Shown: in pieces, positions 46,789 through 58,218 of the stretch
Position numbering within the stretch: position 1 is the first letter of the stretch
Layout of the letters: each line of letters starts with the position of its first letter
Made by a program: the position numbers and the translations under genes
NCBI GenBank assembly: GCA_034406715.1
Contig: CP137869.1
Location: forward strand, 930,001 to 994,000
Length of the DNA stretch: 64,000 bases
Origin: Rhodotorula mucilaginosa
Lineage: Eukaryota > Basidiomycota > Microbotryomycetes > Sporidiobolales > Sporidiobolaceae
Direction of reading: 5' to 3'
The notes under the pieces: model-generated
Told to the model about the DNA's origin: nothing
Databases searched by the model: none
What the model saw: only the letters and a program-made list of their open reading frames with translations

Positions 46789-48469
46789 TCAAATCCGGTC
46801 AGACTCGAAGGCGTATTCGTCAAACAGGGTCTGCAGGAAAAAAAGACACATCAGTCATACGCCCCCATGAGGACCAGTGAGGACGGGGAGACACGTACAG
46901 TGGGTCGGAACGGCCAAGCGTCAAACGTGTCGGCGATCTTGATCCAGTCCTCGAGAGTGAGCTGGTTCACCAGCCGGTCATCGTCGACGACGCCTTGCTT
47001 GATCAGTCGGGGTACCAAGTTGCCGGCTCCAGGGGCGATGGATCTGCGCGAAATTTCGACCAGACCCGACGGGAAAAGTCAGCCAGCGTCCGACTGGGAA
47101 AAAAAGGGCGGCAGAGAACCGAGACCGCTCCAGGGGAGGGTGAATTTGGTACTCACCCGAGAGCCTTGCGCCACGGCGTAGCCTTGCTGACAAACATGTG
47201 CCGCGTGACATACTCGAGCGCATCGTAGCTCTTGACGAGCGATTTCGCCCGCGGCGTCACCTTGACCGCGCTCGTCTGGCCCGGGTCGTTTCGCGGCCGG
47301 TGAAAGTGGTGGTCCGCCGGCAAGAGTTGCGACAGAATCTCGGTCTGTTCGATTTCGGCGAGCGGGTGGAGGAGGACCGACAGCTTGTGGTAGTGAGCGT
47401 CGCCTGGCTTGGCAAACAGTTTCTGCGAAAAACAGGGGGCTCGGATCGTCAGCTGGTGAGGTCTCGAGTTTCAGGGAGGACCGTTTTCGCTCACATTCCA
47501 TAGCGGACTCGGTCCGAGGAAACCCATCTGCATCCGTCCTCGCTGGAAGTACCACATGTGGCCCGCAATGGCGGAGACGAGTTGCACGAACAGCTGCTGG
47601 CCGAAGACGGTATTTGGCAGTTGACCCGAGAAGAAGAAGTTCGGGTGGACTGTGTCGACGCGGGATGCGAGTCAGTAGATTCACGCGGACCTGGCAGGAA
47701 CAAGAGCCTCGGGCCTCACCCCGCTCGAAGCCGACTGTCGGGACGTCGTCGAGGAGGCCTTGCTGCTCGACCTCGCTGTACGCCTCCCAGGTGAATGGAT
47801 CCCTCTCGACCGTCGTGATTCGGTCCCCGTACTCGCCTTTCAGTCTCTGCGATTCGTTTCTGGATGTCAGGGCCTGCTTTCTTCTGTAAGGCGTGCAAAG
47901 GGCGCGCTGCACGAGTGGTGACACTCACGTCGAGGAAAGGTCGATACCGGAAGGCGTCTTCGATGCATATCACCTTCTTCACGTTCGGCAGCTCCAAGTA
48001 TGCTTTTGCCAGCCCGCCCGGGCCTGAGGGGTGGCGGCCAAAAGTCAGCACACAAGGTCGAGACAAATGAATGATTTTCGAGAGGAGGACGAAGGGAAGG
48101 GAACGCACCCGAATAGGTATCGACGACGGTGACGTCGTGCATCTTGTCGACTCCCCAAGCTCTGACGAGCGCCCTCGCCGAGTCCTCGTTGATCAGTTGC
48201 GGTCTCGCGCGGACGGGCGACACCTGCAGCAAGTCGAGGAAGAGTTGGCTCGTCGGCGCCCCGGCCGGCAACTTGCGCGGGCGTTTCAGGATCGCAGCCT
48301 TGTTGGACTCGTCGGCGTGGCTCGCCCCTCGCGAGGCGGACAGGCACGGCGGCGTCGGCGACAGCAGCGTCGAGTGGAGTCGGCGGTGAGGGCAGCGAGA
48401 CGGGCTGGGCAGTGGCCACTGGGCTGCAGCCCGCGCTAGTCGGCTTGTAGTGGGTCGTAAGGACTGCAT
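46789..48469 (-). CDS. MTF1: mitochondrial transcription factor B / rRNA dimethyladenosine transferase-like
   Basis: KsgA/Dim1/TFB-fold SAM-binding protein, probably mitochondrial. Exons (minus): 48469..48109, 48023..47929, 47846..47720, 47649..47495, 47422..47157, 47043..46899, 46830..46789; 396 residues. The N-terminus is a basic mitochondrial leader (MQSLRPTTSRLARAAAQWPL, Arg/Ser/Pro-rich, no acids). SAM motif I is VVDTYSGPGGLAKAYLE, followed by VICIEDAFRYRPFL, VHPNFFFSGQLPNTVFGQQL and WYFQRGRMQMGFLGPSPLW. The usual NLPY/NIPY methyltransferase motif appears replaced by GQLPN, which would suit a transcription factor (Mtf1) more than an active methylase; this is inference. Exon 3 start was set by the CTGAC branch site and the frame. 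Confidence 0.78.
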
Positions 48470-48724
48470 ACTGGCAAGTCCGGCACAGGCTACTAGCTCT
48501 TTGAGAGTCGGAGGACGCAGAGACGGAAGCAAGCACCGCCTCGCCAGAAAATCTCGGGCAGTGATCGAGTGCGTATACGTAGACGAATCAAGAGTGCGTT
48601 CTCATACATTGGCATACACTATGAGGACAAATGAGGAGCTTGCATGACTCCCGCCGCTTGAAAGCGAATATATCCGTTTCAACCAGTGAGCATTTCTCGA
48701 TCTCGCAAAAGCATCCCGGCCATC

Positions 48725-50819
48725 TCAGCTGGGAGCGGTACCGGATCCCGTGCGTCTCGAGTCTGTCGCCCGAGGAACGACGGTGCCGAGAGGGATCAGG
48801 GTCCAAAACGAGAACGACTTGACTTCGGGCGCCGATCCGCTCTTCTGAGGGCTCTTTGTCGGCGAAGGCGGAGGCGCCGGCTCGTCGTCGGCTTGGTAGA
48901 CGTAGGTTACTAGCATGCTGGCCTGTGCGGAAGTCGCGATCAGGCACAGGGGCAGTCAGCGCTTAGGCGACAGGCATGGCCCCGACTCGAAAGAACGCCA
49001 CCTGCGCACCTTCAAAGGTCCGACGGCATCACGAGCAACGGCGACGTCCATCGCGACCGTGGTCCGGTTCATCCTCCGCTCGACGATCCCCGCTCCATTC
49101 TTTCGGCTCCGCTTCGACGGACTGGTTCGACCATCTCCTCCACCAGCACCAGTCGCCGCCTGTTCTTCCGCGATCATTTCGTCCTCTTCCGGTTCGGCGT
49201 CCTCAAACTCCCAATCTTCCGCATACGCCGCCACGGGAAAAGTCGACGTGGGCAAGTGCGCCGCAAAGGTGGGAGGTGGCGCCGTCTCGCCTTCTGCGAG
49301 GAGTTTGTGCGCGCCCGGACGCGCAACAGCCAGCCGCACATGGATCGGTTCGTACAGCGGGTTGACGAAACTGAGCTCGTAGGTGTAGGTCCGACCGGGT
49401 CGTAAAGGTTCGTCGTCCGTCGTTTGCGAGTCGCCGCTGCTGAATCCACTGCCTCCGGTCCGCGACCGCCGAGAAGCCGTCGTTCCGATCGTGGACAACC
49501 GCGACCCGATCGAGGCGGGCGGTCGTCGGTAGACCGTGATTTGCGGTAGGTAGTTGGCGGCGACGAGTTTGATCTTGAACCGCACAGAGTTGGACTTTTG
49601 CTCGGGCTTGATCAGGATGTGAAGGCAGGTAGGACATCGCTTGGAAAGTTTCGCCTGAAGCGGGGTCCGGAGCGGTCGGAGATCCCTGTGAACCGATTTT
49701 GGGTTAGGGAATTTCGCGTCAGAAGTCGTTAAAAGGTGGAGACTCACTTAGACAGCACAGGCGGTTTCCAGCTCGAATTCCACCTGCGGTCAACGCCGGC
49801 CACCGTTTCCCAATCCGTCATCTCGCGTAGCGCCGCGAGCAGTTCCGCTTCCTCCTCGACGTGGTCCTCCTCTCTTCTCGGCTCCTTGCCCTTGCGCGCA
49901 TCGCGACTGCTGCCTTGCCGGCCACCTCCCCGACTCGGGGACAGGCTTGAGTACGGGGATAGTTCGTCCAATCCGGTGCGTGCTTCTGCTGCCGCTAGTC
50001 GAGCACGGTTCGATCCTCCAACGGTCACTCCACTGAGTCCGTATCGTGCCGCGAGGCCGACAGGGTCTTGAAAGAGGCGCGCAGAGACTGAACCGGTCCT
50101 GGCGGTCGAAGTCGAGGGAATGCCGCCGGACCCGCTCGCTTCGGCTTGGGATCGGCGCAGAAACGGGTCGAAGTGGTCCTTGATATGGTCATACTCGAGC
50201 AAGTCGGCCGAGGGCTCTTCCGCTTTCTGGAGCTGCACTGCGAGAACGCGCGTTCGCGTCAGAAGTTACGGTCCAGCGTTCGGTCCTGAGAGGGATCCGG
50301 AAACTCACGAGCGAGACCGGTCGGCTTCTCGAACGTCATGCCGATTTGTTTCGAGTCCCACCCGCAAAAATTGCACGATAGGAGGTACGGCGGTTCGCCT
50401 ACGCTGGCGGCAGCTGACGACAGCGGGATCGACGGGTCCGGGTCGGAAGCGACGACCGAGAGTGAGTGGTCGCATTGCGGGCACTGGAAGCAGTTCCGAG
50501 CGCATCTGTGCAGCGTCTGTGGGTCAGCTTGCTTGTCCTCGGTGCGCCGTTCGGTCCGCAGAGGACTCGAGACGGACCTGTTCTTCTCGCCGCGGACGCT
50601 GGCGCTCGGGACTTCAAAGAGGCAGTTGGGGCAGTAGTAGCACGCAACCTCGCAAGCCGCGCACTGGTTGCAGCGAATGGCGTCGCAGTCCTCGCAGAAG
50701 AGCAGGTCGGAGAGGGCGTGGTGCTCGTACTGCGCGAGTGGTGCTTCGGCTGGCGGAGGTCGCGTACGCGAGAACGGCTGCGTGCACGTGCAGTGAAACA
50801 GCGCTTCCTGTATTGCCAT
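48725..50819 (-). CDS. dynactin subunit p62 (DCTN4)
   Basis: Pointed-end subunit of dynactin, the dynein adaptor that links cargo and cortex. Exons (minus): 50819..50578, 50505..50309, 50237..49748, 49685..49010, 48922..48725; 600 residues. N-terminal Cys-rich region: HCTCTQPF, LFCEDCDAIRCNQCAACEVA, YYCPNCLFEVP, CARNCFQCPQCDHSLSV, LLSCNFCGWDSKQIG. Then an acidic linker, the signature RCPTCLHILIKPEQKSNSVR with FKIKLVAANYLPQI, and a beta-rich C-terminal half (RPGRTYTYELSFVNPLYEPI). A final exon starts ASMLVTYVYQADDEP. The CxxC pairs fit p62's RING-like zinc sites. Confidence 0.93.
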
Positions 50820-51179
50820 CGTCCGTCTGCACGCTACGGCATGCGACTTGGCGGTCCAGAGCTGTGTCGAAGGCAGACTCTTTCCTCGTGTTGGTTGATG
50901 ATGAGACTCGACTTCGACACGGCGACTCAATCTCATCTAGATTCAGGATCTATGCATGCCGTCCTACAATGCAAACAAGACACGTCTCCGGAATGCCACA
51001 GCGCGGCGATGAGGAGACGAGCTCGTCGGAGGCGTTTTCGAGAGAAAGGGATCTTTCTTGCGCGACGACACCCGGCCGCGGACCACTGGGACGTCAAGCG
51101 TTTCGGCAAGCAAAGCTACACAACGTAGAAAGGGAAAAGAAAGCGAAGAAGCGAAGAGACAGGCGAGGAGGAAGCAGGT
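50820..51179. other. intergenic, dynactin p62 promoter and H2B 3' end
   Basis: 360 bp between two minus-strand genes. I did not see a metazoan-type histone 3' stem-loop. Nothing else recognised. Confidence 0.45.
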
Positions 51180-51848
51180 TCACGACTTGGACTGCGAGAA
51201 CTTGGCGACTGCGCAAGAGTTATCGGTCAGGATCCGTCGGCTTCCTGTCAAACTGTTCTGCACTCACCAGCTTTCGTGCCCTCGCTGATGGCGTGTTTCG
51301 CCAATTCGCCCGGGAAGATGAGGCGGACCGCGGTCTGGATCTCGCGCGACGAGAGGGTCGCCTTCTTGTTGTAGGCGGCGAGCTTTCCCGCCTCTTCCGA
51401 CAAGCGCTCTGCGTCGGAGCGGGCCTCATAAGATCAGTATGCCAAACAGCTTCTCGACACTGAAAATAGGCGAGAAGAGGCCTACCCTCCATGTCGTTGC
51501 AAAGCGAATTCATGATGGCCATGGCCTTGTTCGAGACGCCCGTTTCGGGGTGTACTTGCTTCAGAACGCGGTAGATGTAGGTGTTGCTGTAGTGTTTGTG
51601 AAGCGCCAAACAAGGGTCAGCGAGCTCGTCCGATGGCGCACACAAGAACAAGCTCCCCGAGAAGCGCGAGGCCAAGATTCGATGTCGCCGCCGCGGCACA
51701 CTCACTACGTCTCCTTGCGGGCCTTCTTCTTCTTCTTTTTCTTGTCGTCGTCCTGACCAGCGGTTTTGACCGCCTTGATCGACTTCTTCGCGAGAGCCTT
51801 GCCGCCAGCCGCGGACGAGGCTGGGCCTTTCGTCGGCGTAGGAGCCAT
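51180..51848 (-). CDS. HTB1: histone H2B
   Basis: Core histone. Exons (minus): 51848..51706, 51586..51486, 51408..51268, 51208..51180; 137 residues. The Lys-rich tail ([25 protein letters not shown]) leads into [74 protein letters not shown] and [15 protein letters not shown]. The Lys in the EGTKAV motif is the ubiquitination site whose modification needs Rtf1 in yeast; RTF1 is also in this window, though 33 kb away. No H2A gene is adjacent; the divergent neighbour is a Zn2Cys6 factor. Three introns in H2B are typical of basidiomycetes. Confidence 0.96.
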
Positions 51849-52565
51849 GTCTGCGTGAGACGGAGCGGGGGCAGGTCAGCAGGTGGCTCAAGCTGTAGTG
51901 GTCTCTTTGCTTGGTCCGTGGGTTTTCTCGGTGTCCGATCATTGGTCCGGCCTCGACTGTAGCGTCGACGGAGGTCTGGGTCACTTGTGCAAGTCTCGGG
52001 CAGCCTCGGGCACTTTCAATCGGGGTGGTACGGGCTCGGCCGCGGCGCGAGACCCTTCTCGAGTACGCTCTGTGCTTACTCGTGCTCTCTGCTTGGCGTT
52101 GAGGGGGTCTGTGAGGTGGTGGTGGAGGGAGAGCGGGCGAGGAGCGCCACTCGCCACGGTCGCCTTCTCGACGACTTGCCCCATTTTCCGCCTCAGCTCA
52201 ACTCATCTCTGGCGAATCTCTCTGAGTCCAGCTCAAACAGATACTCTTACTGCATGCGCCTCTCCCTATGTCCGACTTTATGGGCAAACTTTTGCTTTCC
52301 TCTCGCTTGACCCTCTTTCAATCAAATCTGAGACGCGACTTGCGATTCGCCTCACCGCATGCTCGGGCAACGCTAGCTCGCCCGCTAGAGCCGCGGCAAG
52401 CTCCGCGGCTCGAGTCTAGTGTTGCCATGGTCAGAATCTCTCGAGCACACCAGCGCGCGAGTGGTGCCCGAGTGTGCGAGCACTTTTCTTTCTCGCTTGC
52501 TGCTGCTGCTGAAACTCGGACTCGAGGGGACCGGCCTCCTACGGACGCAGAGTTGGCCGGAGGCC
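51849..52565. promoter_or_regulatory. divergent promoter, H2B / Zn2Cys6 factor
   Basis: 717 bp between ATGs on opposite strands. No coding signal. CT-rich stretches near 52195..52330. No histone-specific element recognised. Confidence 0.4.
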
Positions 52566-54038
52566 ATGCGCCAAACCGGGACGGCTGAGTCGGTGTCGGC
52601 TGCCACGCAGGCTTTGACGACCCCCGAAATCGATGACGCCGCTGGCTGGGTCCGAGAAGGCCCGGTCCGACTCTTGCAGAACGGTGAATGGAAAAGGAAG
52701 AACGGTCCAGTCGCTTGCGAAATGTGCGTGCGTCTATCTATATATATTCGACGTGACTGCGAAGAGTACGGTCGCAGTCCGGTGCGCGGCTGCCGAGAAA
52801 ATGGGAACTCAAACCTATCATGCCGAGCTCGAGCGGGCACTTGCGCTTTACTTTGTCACAACGTTGTCCTCGCTCACATCACAAATCTATCTTGCAGGTG
52901 CAGGCAGCGTCGGGTACGCTGCTCCGGCTTCGAGACTGGCGCTCCGTGCGATTCCTGTGGGTCGTCCCTCCCTTCGAGGTCTCCGGGGTCGGGGACTTCT
53001 AGTCGGCCTGACCCCTCCGGAAAACCGGACTTCCTACAGGCATACGTCGCAAAGCTATTTGCGTGATCGGTCAAGACTCGTATCCGCCGAGCGAAAGTGC
53101 GCGCACCGTCGTTTTCATCGCCGTTCTCCCGCCTCCGCCACCGCCTTCTTCGTCACCGGATCCTCTGCACTCGGCAACACGCGGAGAGCTCGACATGTCT
53201 CTCCTAGAAGAGAGACTTCGCACGTCGGGGTAAGTCCGGCGCAAATCCACCTTCAGCGTGAGCCTGGCGAAAAGTCGACTGTCGTGATCTCACTCGTATC
53301 TGCTTGTTTACAGTCCACGACCAGCGCCTCTGATCTGGGTCCACCCTCTCGACCTTCAGATCGAGAGCAAGCCAATCAAGCGGCTCCGGAGCAGCGAACC
53401 CGGCAACCTCGCAGTAACAGACAAGAATCTCTCTGCTCCCCCTCCCCCCGAAAAGTCGCAAAGGCAGGCGCCACCGCTGCCTCGTCCGAGCCTCGACAAA
53501 AAGGGCCGACAGCCCGTACGACCGACTGGTGAGGTACTACCGGCAAAACGCCCCAGACCGGCGAATGTACCGTCCGAACCGCGCCGCTTCACTCCCCTGG
53601 AAGATTCGATCGCTCCGAATCCTCCGACAAAGCTCGCCATCTTGGCCGCTCTCGGCGCAGAGCTCTTCGAACTCGAGGCGTGGAGGAAGCGGCAGCGCGT
53701 GCCTGACATCCCGAGCGCTGGGTGCGTCGGAACACCGCTCGCTAAGCGTTTCGTCGAGGGAACTAACCGTGTTTGGATGAGGCAGCGCACCGGCGCCGGT
53801 TGCCCGCTTCGCCTATCCTGTCTCGTCTCTTCGCACCGACGACGATACTCCCGGATCTGCGCAAAAGTCGCAGGGCGGCAGCGACACAATCAGCGCTACA
53901 AGTGGCGCTTGGGGGGCGAGTTCGTCGCGGCGCCTCTCGTTTTCGACCTCCTCGGACATGCTCGAGACATCTGCCGAACAGGTGTTAGCCGACATGGCCT
54001 CTTACGGTTGCCTCCATAGCGACCATGCCGCGCTGTGA
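52566..54038 (+). CDS. Zn2Cys6 transcription factor
   Basis: Fungal zinc-cluster regulator; target genes unknown. Exons: 52566..52723, 52898..52956, 53040..53229, 53314..53721, 53786..54038; 355 residues. The binuclear cluster is CEMCRQRRVRCSG, then APCDSCIRRKAICV, with spacing C-x2-C-x6-C-x8-C-x2-C-x6-C. Two introns interrupt it: the first inside the Met codon after Cys1, the second inside the codon of Cys5 (donor GTGGGT). Other donors destroy the last Cys spacing. Downstream are Pro-rich stretches (VLPPPPPPSSS), a basic linker and a Ser/Thr-rich end (VLADMASYGCLHSDHAAL). The fungal middle homology domain is absent, so this is a short zinc-cluster protein. Confidence 0.85.
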
Positions 54039-54273
54039 GCGTCGCCTTTCCCCCCTGAACCCCTCTGTATAATCATCTCTGCGCTCGTCATCCATACCTG
54101 CACATGCATCCCGCCTTCCTGCATACATTTGTGATCGCCTGCGAGCCCTCTCGTATCATGTCGCTCATAGCACTTCTCCCCGCCTCCTCAACACCAGTAC
54201 CTGTTATCACTGCATTGCATCGCTCGTAGATACCTCATGCGTACACTCTGTGAAGGGCAGAACGGTGAATGAG

Positions 54274-56548
54274 TCAGAACGAGTACGGAATCGGAAGTAG
54301 CGAAGTCCTTCCGTACCGCTGCAGAACCCGTTTCTCCAGCAAGCGATCCTCGCGCCGTCTTTCAGCCGACTCTGCCATTTCCGTGATCGGACCCGGCGGA
54401 AGGCGCACTTGTCGAAGAGCCCCCTTGAGCGGACGGCCCGTGTCCGGATCGACAGCGACCTTGAAGATAGAACGGGACAGAGTCGCGCGCGCGGTGTGAG
54501 CTCAGAACGAACGGGATTCCAGTCACGCATCGCGACAAAGAAGGAAGGGGGTTTCTTGAAGTCGCGGTGTGCTCACCATTGTGAAGAATGATTCAGAGAC
54601 GTGCTTTGTCCCGGGCGTGTGCGAATTGCGGTCCTCTGCGTAGGAGTCGTGACCGTCAGGGACCCCACAAAAGACGACGCGAGTCAAAAGCAAAAGAGCC
54701 AACGCACCGCAAGTGACGACCGCGGCGATCTCGACTGACGAGTCGTACACTTTCAAGACGGCCGCACGAACGTAGACGACCCAGCCGGGCAGGGCCGACA
54801 CCTTGAAAGTGAGACTGTCGATGCCGGCGCTCGCCCACGAGACGTTCGGAGACACGCGTCGAGCGGCGATGGTCGAGACCTCTTCGACCCAACGCATGAG
54901 GGTGCCGCCAAAGAGGACAGATTTCGAGTTGCAGTGCTGCGGACGGACGATCCAGAGACACTGTGCGAAAGCGGCAGAGAAGAAAGGATTCAGTCTGTTT
55001 TCACGGTGCGGGGGCAAGGAAGAGAAACATGACGAGGTCTAGTCTCGCGAGACCGAACCGTCGCTGGGAGGGTGTTGCGTCAACTCACGAGGCTCAGAGT
55101 ATCGGCAAAGTCGATGGGCGCGACAGTAGTAGCCGTCTCGCTACCGCGGTTCTTGCGGGCCGTCGACACCACTCCGGCCAGGTCTTTGTTGCTGGAGGAA
55201 CCGGAACGCCCCCGATCCGAGAGAGCGACCTGATGCCACCCACCGTGCTCCTTGCGCTGAATCTCGGCCTCAATGTCGGACTTTTTGACCCTGACGGGTT
55301 CGACGAACCCTTCAATCTCACCCACCACCTCGTCGCCCTCGACGCGGACGTCCGGCGACTGGCGGAGGTACGCCTCGGTGAGGATTTCGAGTTGCAAGCT
55401 GTGGAGGAGGCGGGCCTGATCCGCCTCGTTCGCTCTCGCTGCGAGGTCGGCGGCGTCCTGCCGGTCCTTCTCGAGTCGGAACAAGGCCTCGCGGAACGAG
55501 GCGTTCAGGGCGTCGTGCTCCTTGGCGCGCTGGAGGCGATGGGCACGCCGTCGACCGGCGAGGAGGTACCGCTTGCGGGCGAGCAGACTGACCGGGCGGA
55601 CTCCGGGCAGTTGCGCTTTCCGTGGGGCTGGCGGCGCGGTCAGGCCGAGTTGGTCGGTCCACCCGAGGAGGAAAAAGGTTGGCGAGGGAGGGAGAGTCGG
55701 TTTCGCGACAAAGGTCAGGTAGGCGTGGCAGCAATAGGTTTCTGGTCCGAGGGCCGGGTCGTCGCGAGATTGGCGCATGACTCGCACGCCGATTTCCATC
55801 GAGCTGAGGGCGGCGGGAATCTCTGATTTTTCAGTTCTTGCTTGAATAGGGCATCTGAAAATCTGAGCGCTATGGAGGGAGAAAAGAATCCTCACCTTCC
55901 CCAGGCTCTGTTGACGGCGCTCGAGATCGAGATCACGTCGCCGACTCGAATCTCTTGCAGGAAGATGACGCGGTCGACGCTGATGGTGAGGCAAGGTCCG
56001 CGTGCGTGCTTCGCGGCTACGAGACCGGCAGAGACATCGACGAGCTTGAGGAGTTCGCCGCCACTATGTAGTGCACACGCATGAATCAGGACCCCAGTAG
56101 CAGCAGCAGCAGCAAGACGACAGCGTCTGGGACGTACTAAACGCGGCCGTGCTGGTCGCATTCGATCGGCGACTGTTGCGCGCAAAGTAACAGCTGCAGC
56201 TGATCGTTCCGAAGAGCAGCATGCAGACGGTGTATGTAGACTGACCAATTTGTAGCGGTACGAGACGCTGGGTGCTTCCCTCGGAGGAGCAGGATCGGCT
56301 TGGAGCGCGGCCAAGCGGTCCGCGTACGCTTTGCGGAAGAGCATCTCAGACACGGCCGAGATGAGGATCGGGATGAGCGCGGCTAGCCAGTGTGCATCTC
56401 GCCACGGGTTGTTCGAGTGCAGCTGCAAGTGGAGAGCGATGACTGCGGGCCAGAGGGGGAACGAAGTGGCGGTCCGGGTCGATTGGAGGCGCAGAGAGAG
56501 CAGTGTCAGGCCCCACTGGGCCAGCAAGAACGCCCAGACGAGCAGCAT
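54274..56548 (-). CDS. acyl-CoA thioesterase, double hotdog, with N-terminal membrane segments
   Basis: Hydrolyses acyl-CoA to free fatty acid + CoA (BACH/ACOT family). Exons (minus): 56548..56246, 56193..56138, 56063..55896, 55803..55089, 54960..54577, 54459..54274; 603 residues. Residues 1 to 80 hold two or three hydrophobic segments (MLLVWAFLLAQWGLTLL, FPLWPAVIALHLQ, WLAALIPILISAVSEMLF). Hotdog 1: SYRYKL at the exon 1 end, CDQHGRVYGGELLKLVDVSA, RVIFLQEIRVGDVISI, SSMEIGVRVMRQ. A charged helical linker follows (about residues 270 to 390). Hotdog 2: LWIVRPQHCNSKSVLFGGTL, MRWVEEVSTIAARRV, then VAVDPDTGRPL. Animal ACOT7 is soluble, so the membrane anchor is unusual. Confidence 0.82.
56097..56115. 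repeat. AGC microsatellite in a thioesterase intron
   Basis: About six tandem CAG/AGC units within intron 2 of the thioesterase gene; non-coding. Confidence 0.8.
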
Positions 56549-56648
56549 AGCGTGGGCTGACGCGGTAAAAGTCAACGAGGAGAAGTCCTCTCTCGGTTCG
56601 ACTCTTCCCAACTGGTCAACCTCCCTCGCCCGAGTCTAAGCAGGAGCG
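56549..56648. promoter_or_regulatory. very short bidirectional promoter, thioesterase / mL45
   Basis: Exactly 100 bp separate the two divergent ATGs, so both promoters and both 5' UTRs must overlap or be extremely short. Confidence 0.5.
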
Positions 56649-57895
56649 ATGCAGACAGCTCGGACAGTGTATCGGCCCCTCCTGGCGCAGGCCACCCTCG
56701 GCGCAGCAGCAGCAGCAGCAGCACCTCGTTCGCACGCCGCGTTCCGCCCGGCCGCCATCTCGTTCGCACGGAGGAGCTATGCGACAGAGGCAGGCAGCGA
56801 CAAGAACACCTTGCAGGAGATGCAGGCCAAGCAGATGCGCCTCGTAGACAAGATGGGCCGCAGGAAACAGACGCCCGCCATCGTGAGCCCTGTCTTTTCT
56901 TTTTTTCTCACCTCTTCTCAGGCTCGAAAGCTGACCTGGCGAATCCGAACAGAGCGCACAAGTACCCATATTCGGTACGCTCTCTCTCCAGTCCGGACGA
57001 AGACACACAGCTGACGAGGCACCCACACAGCGAATTACATTCCTCCCTACGGAGGTCGGGTCATCCCTGCCGACTCGCCACACGGCGCGATTAGCTACGC
57101 ATGGCACGGAGTCCAGCAGTGGTTCACTTCGCAAAAGGCGTAAGTCTCTCGCCCTGGAGCATCTACACCGGACGGAGCTGATCGAGTCGAGGGGAACAGT
57201 CGCATGCGGTGGAAGAAGCTACTCGGCAGCAACTGGAAGGCGCAGTTCCAGGAGCGCGCACTCATCGCCTACCAACAGACGAACCAAGCCCTCGCAACGT
57301 GAGTACTAACCCCATTTAGCTTCGAGTCAGAACTTGACGCTCGTGTTTTTCAACTCGCAGGGGCAACTACGAACGGTTGCGCGACTTTGCCTCGCACGAC
57401 GTCGTCGAAGGCGTCAAGGCGCAACGGACACGGAAATTGCAAGGCTTGCGGATGAGCTGGAAGTTGCACGAGGTCAAGGAGCAGACCATCCTGTGCACGC
57501 GCGAGCAGGAAGTGTTCAAGGCGGACGAGTTTATCGGCCAGATCGCGGTCCGATTCGTCACCATGCAGGCGAGTCTGTTCTGCATGCCGTTCTCGAGGGT
57601 GGGGGTCCTGACTGACTTGAGGAGCACCTTGCCCCCATGCAGAGTCTCGAGATTCGGGATGTACGCAACAACTTGGTCGGCACCGGTTCGCACGAAGACC
57701 CGCAAGAGGTGATCGAGGTGCGTTGCCCTTGGCGCTCGTTTACGCACCACACACAACTTCTCTGACACACACGTGGTCTGCCCGCAGTACTACATCTACC
57801 AGCGGGATATGTGGCGGCCCGAGGACGACTGGAAGGTGGTCAAGCGAGGAGCGAAAGAGACCGACACGCTCGCCGACCCGTCGGCGCAGCCTTGA
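56649..57895 (+). CDS. MRPL45: mitochondrial ribosomal protein mL45 (Tim44-like fold)
   Basis: Large-subunit mitoribosomal protein near the exit tunnel that helps tether the ribosome to the inner membrane. Exons: 56649..56882, 56953..56974 (22 nt), 57031..57139, 57200..57298, 57361..57568, 57643..57717, 57788..57895; 284 residues. N-terminal mitochondrial leader rich in Ala/Arg (a GCA run gives seven Ala). Then IPPYGGRVIPADSPHGAISY, a Tim44-like helix-sheet domain (GNYERLRDFASHDVVEGVKA, EFIGQIAVRFVTMQ, SLEIRDVRNNLVGTG, YYIYQRDMWRPEDDWKVVKR). The VRFVTMQSLEIRD strand is only continuous if the 74-nt intron with a GCGAGT donor is removed. Confidence 0.88.
57569..57642 (+). other. GC-AG intron in mL45
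   Basis: 74 nt, donor GCGAGT, branch CTGACTGAC, acceptor CCATGCAG. Phase 0, joining RFVTMQ|SLEIRD. Confidence 0.8.
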
Positions 57896-58218
57896 GAATA
57901 GCAATCTCGTACTACTTGCCTTTTTAGAGAATATCCTTCGCAATGCACCTCTCGTTCGCAAACCGGTTCCGTCCAATGTCGGCACATCTAAAGTGAAAAG
58001 TGCCTCAAGTCCACGCGCTTCTGCTCTGATCCCCCTTCTCGACGCCCGCTAGAGCATCCTCAGGCGCTCCTTCTTGGATCCGCAGTACTCTATCTGCTTA
58101 CCATACCTGCCCCGTCAATCCATACTCTCACGGCGCCCTCCGCCTCCTCGTCGAGGTAGAACATCGCCAAACACGACCCGCCACTGCACCAACACCACCC
58201 TTTGCTCGACGGGCAAGC
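57896..58218. other. intergenic, mL45 to KEN-box gene
   Basis: 323 bp between two plus-strand genes, pyrimidine-rich just before the next ATG. Nothing else seen. Confidence 0.5.

Noticed and set aside
50120-51463. 447-codon plus-strand open frame
   Set aside because: Antisense to dynactin p62 and running into H2B; composition is Arg/Ser-rich shadow.
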